From Alteromonas mediterranea DE (GTDB lineage: Bacteria; Pseudomonadota; Gammaproteobacteria; Enterobacterales; Alteromonadaceae), in NCBI RefSeq assembly GCF_000020585.3, contig NC_011138.3, positions 584,001-648,000 of the forward strand: a stretch of 64,000 bases of DNA, written 5' to 3'. Under the pieces are notes generated by a model. That model was not told where the DNA came from. It saw only the letters and a program-made list of their open reading frames with translations, and searched no databases. The position numbers and the translations under genes are program-made. Below, in pieces: positions 61,287 through 64,000 of this stretch (the stretch's first letter is position 1; each line of letters opens with the position of its first letter).

Positions 61287-61544
61287 ACGTTTATAAACAT
61301 CGGAGCGATGCCCGACTTTTATCACCTGTACAACAAGCTCGTTTTCTCGGATTTCATAAATTATTCTATAAAGACCTTGCCGGATACGATACAAGTCGAG
61401 TCCACTAAGTTTAATTGCTCCATCCCTTCGCGGGTTTTCAGCTAATAAGTCAATTTTGGCGAGGATCTTTTTAACGTCCGACTTGGGAATTGCCCTAAAA
61501 TCTTTTGCTACTGACTTCTTGAAAGTGACGCTATATTTTTCCAT
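61281..61544 (-). CDS. relE: RelE-family toxin
   Basis: 87 residues: YSVTFKKSVAKDFRAIPKSDVKKILAKIDLLAENPR, then KLSGLDLYRIRQGLYRIIYEIRENELVVQVIKVGHRSDVYKR, a complete RelE/ParE interferase with conserved Arg and His. It overlaps its antitoxin by 14 bases. Its TAA stop is formed by the core box GTTAGGT of attC 6. Confidence 0.92.
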   Translation of the reverse strand: MEKYSVTFKKSVAKDFRAIPKSDVKKILAKIDLLAENPRRDGAIKLSGLDLYRIRQGLYRIIYEIRENELVVQVIKVGHRSDVYKRT

Positions 61545-61764
61545 CAGCTTCCAAAGTGTTTAGCAAGTCCTCATAGGAGATTTCGGGCTCTTTGGCCCTT
61601 TGTCTTACCGCAGCCAAATCTTCTTGATCTTCTTTCATAAGGAGTCTTACTGCTTCATCAATCAGTTCTGATATTGAGGTATCTGATGATGCCGCCCGCA
61701 GTTTCAAAGCATTATGAATTGCTGGTTCGAAGTAGACGGTAGATCGTTTTGATAAAGTACTCAT
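61531..61764 (-). CDS. Ribbon-helix-helix antitoxin of RelE
   Basis: 77 residues. RHH DNA-binding region: STVYFEPAIHNALKLRAASSDTSISELIDEAVRLLM, as in CopG/RelB-type antitoxins. The acidic tail ends the protein. Antitoxin first, with a strong Shine-Dalgarno (GGAGG) and a TATAAT -10 on the minus strand at 61796-61801. Confidence 0.9.
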   Translation of the reverse strand: MSTLSKRSTVYFEPAIHNALKLRAASSDTSISELIDEAVRLLMKEDQEDLAAVRQRAKEPEISYEDLLNTLEADGKI

Positions 61765-61840
61765 GAATAAGCCTCCATTTATGTAACATTAAAACATTAT
61801 AGCGTTAAAATGTCAGTTGGGCTAATTTTGACTCAAGAGT

Positions 61841-61942
61841 ACCTAACTTTTCAATAACGGGCGCAGACATGTGGGGCATAATGGCGTAGCCGCCCCGCGT
61901 GTTTGCGTCCCAGCGAACGCAGTGAGTGAGTTTATTGGCTTG
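61841..61942. repeat. attC site 7, interrupted by the insertion sequence
   Basis: R'' ACCTAAC (61841-61847) is the exact complement of GTTAGGT, the opening box of this cassette. Inner stem GGGCGCAGACA pairs with TGTTTGCGTCCC, and the right arm has CAGCGAACGCAGTGAGTGAG. The right end stops at TTGGCTTG; the TTRRRY half of the core box is displaced to the far side of the insertion, at about 63538. Confidence 0.82.
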
Positions 61943-61962
61943 ATACTTATTGAGCCTTCTCC

Positions 61963-61993
61963 CCAGCTTAACCAATTTTATTGGCTAAGCTGG
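61963..61993 (+). other. Hairpin at the left end of the insertion sequence
   Basis: CCAGCTTAACCAAT (61963-61976), loop TTT, ATTGGCTAAGCTGG (61980-61993): a 14-bp stem with one mismatch, lying between the left end and the transposase Shine-Dalgarno. There is no T-run, so it is not a classical terminator. It could impede read-through transcription or be recognised during transposition. Confidence 0.65.
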
Positions 61994-62025
61994 AAGGCGA
62001 CCAAACCCAAAATGGAGAAGACTCA

Positions 62026-63072
62026 ATGCAATTCTATACTAACTTACATCCTTTTTACTGCGGAATCGATCTTCATGCACGAATGCTTTATGTGTGCATC
62101 TTAGATGAACGCGGCGAGATACTGGTTCATAAGAAGATAAAGGATTCTCCCGAACAGCTTTTAAACCTTCTTGCACCCTACATCGGGAATATTGTGGTGG
62201 GCGCAGAATGTATGCATTGTTGGTACTGGCTCAGTGATTTTTGTGAACATCATAATATTGATTTCATCCTCGGCCACGCTCTCTACATGAAGGCTATTCA
62301 TGGTGGTAAGACGAAGAACGATAAAATTGATGCGTATAAGATCGCCAAGTTAATGCGAGGTGGTAATTTTCCTTTGGCTTACGTTTATCCAAAGGAGAAG
62401 CGTGCTATTCGAGATTTGTTACGCAGACGAACGCACGCTATGCGCCATAGTGCCGAGTTAAAGGCATTTATAAAGAACGCGTTGTCACAGTACAACCTGC
62501 CAGTCCCTGATAAGTCAGACTTAAGCTACACCACAGGTCGCGATGCAATGCGTGGGTATTTCCCTAATCCACAAGTTCAACGCAGTATTGATATGAATCT
62601 ACGATTGATTGAAGTTTACGACCATGAAGTCAGCAGCATTGAATGTCATGTTGAAAAGCTCACTAAGCATGATAATGGCAGAGACTACTATTTGCTGCGT
62701 TCATTACCTGGTGTCGGACGAGTTCTTGCGCTGACTATTCTTTACGAGATAGGCAGTATTCAGCGTTTCGACAGTGTTCAGAAGTTTGCGTCTTATTCTC
62801 GCCTAGTTAAATGCAAAGCAGAGTCAGCAGGTAAAAGCTACGGTACTCAGGGAAATAAAATTGGTAATGCGCATCTTAAGTGGGCGTTTTCTGAAGCAGC
62901 GGTACTTTTTCTAAAGGGTAATCCGCCTGCGCAGGCTTATTTAGCTAAGTTACAAAAGCGAATGAGCAAGGCAAAAGCACTATCGGCTTTGGCGCATAAA
63001 CTCGGTCGTTGTATGTACTTTATGTTGAAGAATCAAACGGTATTCGACAGTGAACGATTTTTAGCAGGGTAA
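62026..63072 (+). CDS. IS110/IS1111-family DEDD transposase
   Basis: 348 residues from ATG 62026, ten bases after GGAG. N-terminal RuvC-like DEDD domain: GIDLHARMLYVCIL (Asp), VVGAECMH (Glu) and KNDKIDAYKIAKLM (Asp-x-x-Asp). C-terminal Transposase_20 domain: LRSLPGVGRVLALTILYEIG, and the Ser-bearing NAHLKWAFSEAAVLF. Upstream in-frame codons to 61981 are unlikely to be translated. Intact, so the element may be active. Confidence 0.95.
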   Translation: MQFYTNLHPFYCGIDLHARMLYVCILDERGEILVHKKIKDSPEQLLNLLAPYIGNIVVGAECMHCWYWLSDFCEHHNIDFILGHALYMKAIHGGKTKNDKIDAYKIAKLMRGGNFPLAYVYPKEKRAIRDLLRRRTHAMRHSAELKAFIKNALSQYNLPVPDKSDLSYTTGRDAMRGYFPNPQVQRSIDMNLRLIEVYDHEVSSIECHVEKLTKHDNGRDYYLLRSLPGVGRVLALTILYEIGSIQRFDSVQKFASYSRLVKCKAESAGKSYGTQGNKIGNAHLKWAFSEAAVLFLKGNPPAQAYLAKLQKRMSKAKALSALAHKLGRCMYFMLKNQTVFDSERFLAG

Positions 63073-63077
63073 GTCGC

Positions 63078-63211
63078 ACAGGCGGATGAGCTGAACATCT
63101 AACTGGTCGAATGGTGAGTATGGTGTTCATGGTTATTTAGGGGAATAACCTGTAAGGCATGAACTATACCAATGTCCACAGCCATGACGTTTTGATTAGA
63201 CATCCGCCTGT
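63078..63211 (+). ncRNA. Candidate seeker/bridge RNA of the insertion sequence
   Basis: Just after the transposase stop, ACAGGCGGATG (63078-63088) and CATCCGCCTGT (63201-63211) are perfect complements enclosing 112 bases. Inside lies a nested hairpin: GTTCATG (63125-63131) with CATGAAC (63158-63164), and GGTTATT with AATAACC. IS1111 elements encode their guide RNA downstream of the transposase. Position and structure fit; expression and guide bases are inference. Confidence 0.5.
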
Positions 63212-63506
63212 TGCGCATCAATACCCTGAGCTAAATCGCTTGCACCTGAGCTGAGCCTGCCCCTAACTGGCGAAAACCTCTCAGCCACTACGTTTTGAAT
63301 AGTGCCAGCGTCAGGTTAACCGATGAATGTCTAGTGCCCCTGTTCACGCCATGGAATGCACGGCAACAGGCAGCGATGAGATCGTACTAAGAGAGCCTCT
63401 ATATGTGTTTGCCGCAGGTGATACCTGACGATGACCATGACAGATGAAGTTAGGAGGTTTAGCTTAGGGAGTTGGACTGACTGCTAGCGCAGCCAGCGAA
63501 TAACTA
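63212..63506 (+). other. Remaining non-coding 3' part of the insertion sequence
   Basis: No gene is seen. It holds a second long-range pair, CGTCAGGT (63309-63316) with ACCTGACG (63423-63430). TGAGCCTGCCCC at 63252-63263 resembles the left-end repeat, and CTAACTGG at 63263-63270 also occurs at 63099-63106. This may be more of the RNA, or a remnant of another element. Confidence 0.45.
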
Positions 63507-63767
63507 TTACCTATTGACAGGAGTTGGGCTCATATGTGTTATGTGACGTTTCAAGAACTCAGGTGCCAGGTCGGCACCATTCGGCCAAACCACTGTCTCT
63601 AATTCTGGGTCAACAGCAACTTTAGAGAAAAAAGAAGAGTCCTTTAGCGGTTCAAAGACACTGCCAGATAGTTTGTTTTCTAAATTGACTTCGCCAGCTG
63701 TACCATCGTCAAATGTTACCCATAGTTTAAAGCCGTCGAGATATTTTGCGTTTCTAACGTGAAGCAT
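63507..63767 (-). CDS. DUF2442 protein with insertion-altered C-terminus
   Basis: 86 residues. DUF2442 core: NAKYLDGFKLWVTFDDGTAGEVNLENKL, VDPELETVVWPNGADLAPEFLKRH. The last eight or so residues (MSPTPVNR) are encoded by the right end of the insertion sequence, so the native tail has been replaced. ATG 63767 follows TGGAGT by seven bases. DUF2442 genes commonly pair with DUF4160, as here; a toxin-antitoxin role is suspected, not established. Confidence 0.85.
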   Translation of the reverse strand: MLHVRNAKYLDGFKLWVTFDDGTAGEVNLENKLSGSVFEPLKDSSFFSKVAVDPELETVVWPNGADLAPEFLKRHITHMSPTPVNR

Positions 63768-63771
63768 AGTT

Positions 63772-64000
63772 TTACTCCAATGGTGCAATGTAGTTTAACG
63801 GTTCGCCATTTTGAGCCTTGTGCCAATTCTCTTCTAGTTCGGCTCGATGCTCTGAAAGCCATTCCTGAACAAATTTCGTGGCTCTGTTAGGAAGCTCTCC
63901 TTCAAGTATTGAACCGTCAAAGGCAAAGAGTGCCTCGTAACCAGAATATTTAGCATGAAAATGGGGAGGATTATGGTCGTTAAAATACATTGCGATTATA
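63772..64000 (-). CDS. DUF4160 protein, truncated by the window edge
   Basis: At least 75 residues: IIAMYFNDHNPPHFHAKYSGYEALFAFDGSI and RATKFVQEWLSEHRAELEENWHKAQNGEPLNYI. This is nearly the whole DUF4160 domain with its conserved DHNPPHFH. The frame continues past the window end, and the family N-terminus (about 10 more residues) is missing, so the real start lies outside. Four bases separate it from the DUF2442 start. The proposed role is a toxin-antitoxin-like pair. Confidence 0.85.
   Translation of the reverse strand, partial: IIAMYFNDHNPPHFHAKYSGYEALFAFDGSILEGELPNRATKFVQEWLSEHRAELEENWHKAQNGEPLNYIAPLE

Larger units (their letters stand above)
61942..63538 (+). mobile_element. IS110-family, IS1111-group insertion sequence in an attC site
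   Basis: About 1.6 kb between the broken attC 7 core (TTGGCTTG on the left) and TTATGTGACG on the right. It has a DEDD transposase on the plus strand, a short 5' side and a long non-coding 3' side. Subterminal inverted repeats are TGAGCCTTCTCC (61951-61962) and, at 63520-63532, the complement of TGAGCCCAACTCC. No target duplication is seen. These are IS1111-group features, and IS1111 members that target attC are known. Exact ends may be off by a few bases. Confidence 0.8.
57709..64000. mobile_element. Integron-type cassette array of toxin-antitoxin genes (no integrase in window)
   Basis: Seven successive two-gene units, each bounded by palindromic attC-like repeats and interrupted once by an insertion sequence. 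Genes end with stop codons inside or within a few bases of the repeat boxes, with almost no spare DNA, as in integron cassettes. Two units lie on the plus strand and five on the minus. Toxin-antitoxin cassettes commonly carry their own promoters and stabilise large arrays. No intI or attI is visible; the array runs off the right edge. The polarity of the array cannot be fixed from the boxes alone. Confidence 0.85.

Noticed and set aside
57709..61942. Repeats of the array as a CRISPR
   Set aside because: The repeats are 105-115 bp, imperfect and palindromic, and separated by coding pairs and not by 30-40 base spacers. No cas genes are present.
57709..64000. The array as a prophage or plasmid remnant
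   Set aside because: No phage structural, replication or partition genes are present; gene pairs separated by attC boxes explain all of the content.

Overview
The window looks like the chromosome of a marine gammaproteobacterium of the Alteromonas type (Alteromonadales). This rests on synteny and protein style, not on a database search. Pointers are the tatABC-tatD, gppA-rhlB/trxA-rho, yjeT-purA and maoP-ilvIH blocks, a large TonB-dependent receptor, NhaA and NhaC antiporters and moderate GC. About 57.5 kb is ordinary core chromosome; the last 6.4 kb is an integron-type gene-cassette array.

Layout. 0-3.3 kb: TonB-dependent receptor. 3.5-7.0 kb: DUF4442 protein, maoP, and ilvIH for branched-chain amino acids. 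7.2-8.2 kb: outer-membrane-like protein on the minus strand. 8.4-14.0 kb: tatABC, a small exported protein, tatD, a membrane diguanylate cyclase and hemB, tightly packed and probably co-transcribed at least in part. 14.0-18.9 kb: gppA and rhlB (minus), trxA and rho (plus). 19.1-24.5 kb: exported M20 amidohydrolase, hybrid histidine kinase, and nhaA converging on the kinase. 24.7-29.2 kb: purEK, tRNA-Thr(UGU), copper chaperone, dps, and a PQQ-type sugar dehydrogenase. 29.2-36.7 kb: S9 peptidase, Mpo1-like protein, cnoX/ybbN, a PLP enzyme, yjeT and purA. 37-42.5 kb: aldehyde dehydrogenase, VOC and NYN proteins, gamma-glutamyltransferase, NhaC. 42.7-49.8 kb: a peptidoglycan-salvage neighbourhood (NagZ-like GH3, MscS channel, NamZ/DUF1343, MurQ, Alr). 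50-57.6 kb: a tiny basic ORF, YitT, a VOC protein, porin, periplasmic binding protein, Nramp-like transporter, a lipoprotein, YjdM, and two GNAT acetyltransferases.

The accessory part (about 57.7-64 kb) is a row of two-gene toxin-antitoxin cassettes: PIN/RHH, BrnT/BrnA, HigB/HigA, Phd-like/RelE, Unstab_antitox/ParE, RHH/RelE, and DUF4160/DUF2442. They are separated by roughly 105-115 bp imperfect palindromes with AAC...GTT ends that behave as attC sites. The core box opening each cassette is complementary to the box closing it (AGCTAAC/GTTAGCT, GTTTAAC/GTTAAAC, ACCTAAC/GTTAGGT), as expected of excisable cassettes. No integrase is in view, so this is either the far part of a chromosomal integron or an integrase-less attC cluster. 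An IS110/IS1111-type element sits exactly at the core box of the seventh attC. It has a long structured non-coding tail that may encode its guide (seeker/bridge) RNA.

Two further patterns came from reading the array. In the three toxin-first cassettes the toxin start has no Shine-Dalgarno sequence (two appear leaderless), while the downstream antitoxin has a strong one. The HigBA cassette has lost a recognisable left attC arm; its promoter, with a palindrome in the spacer, occupies that place.
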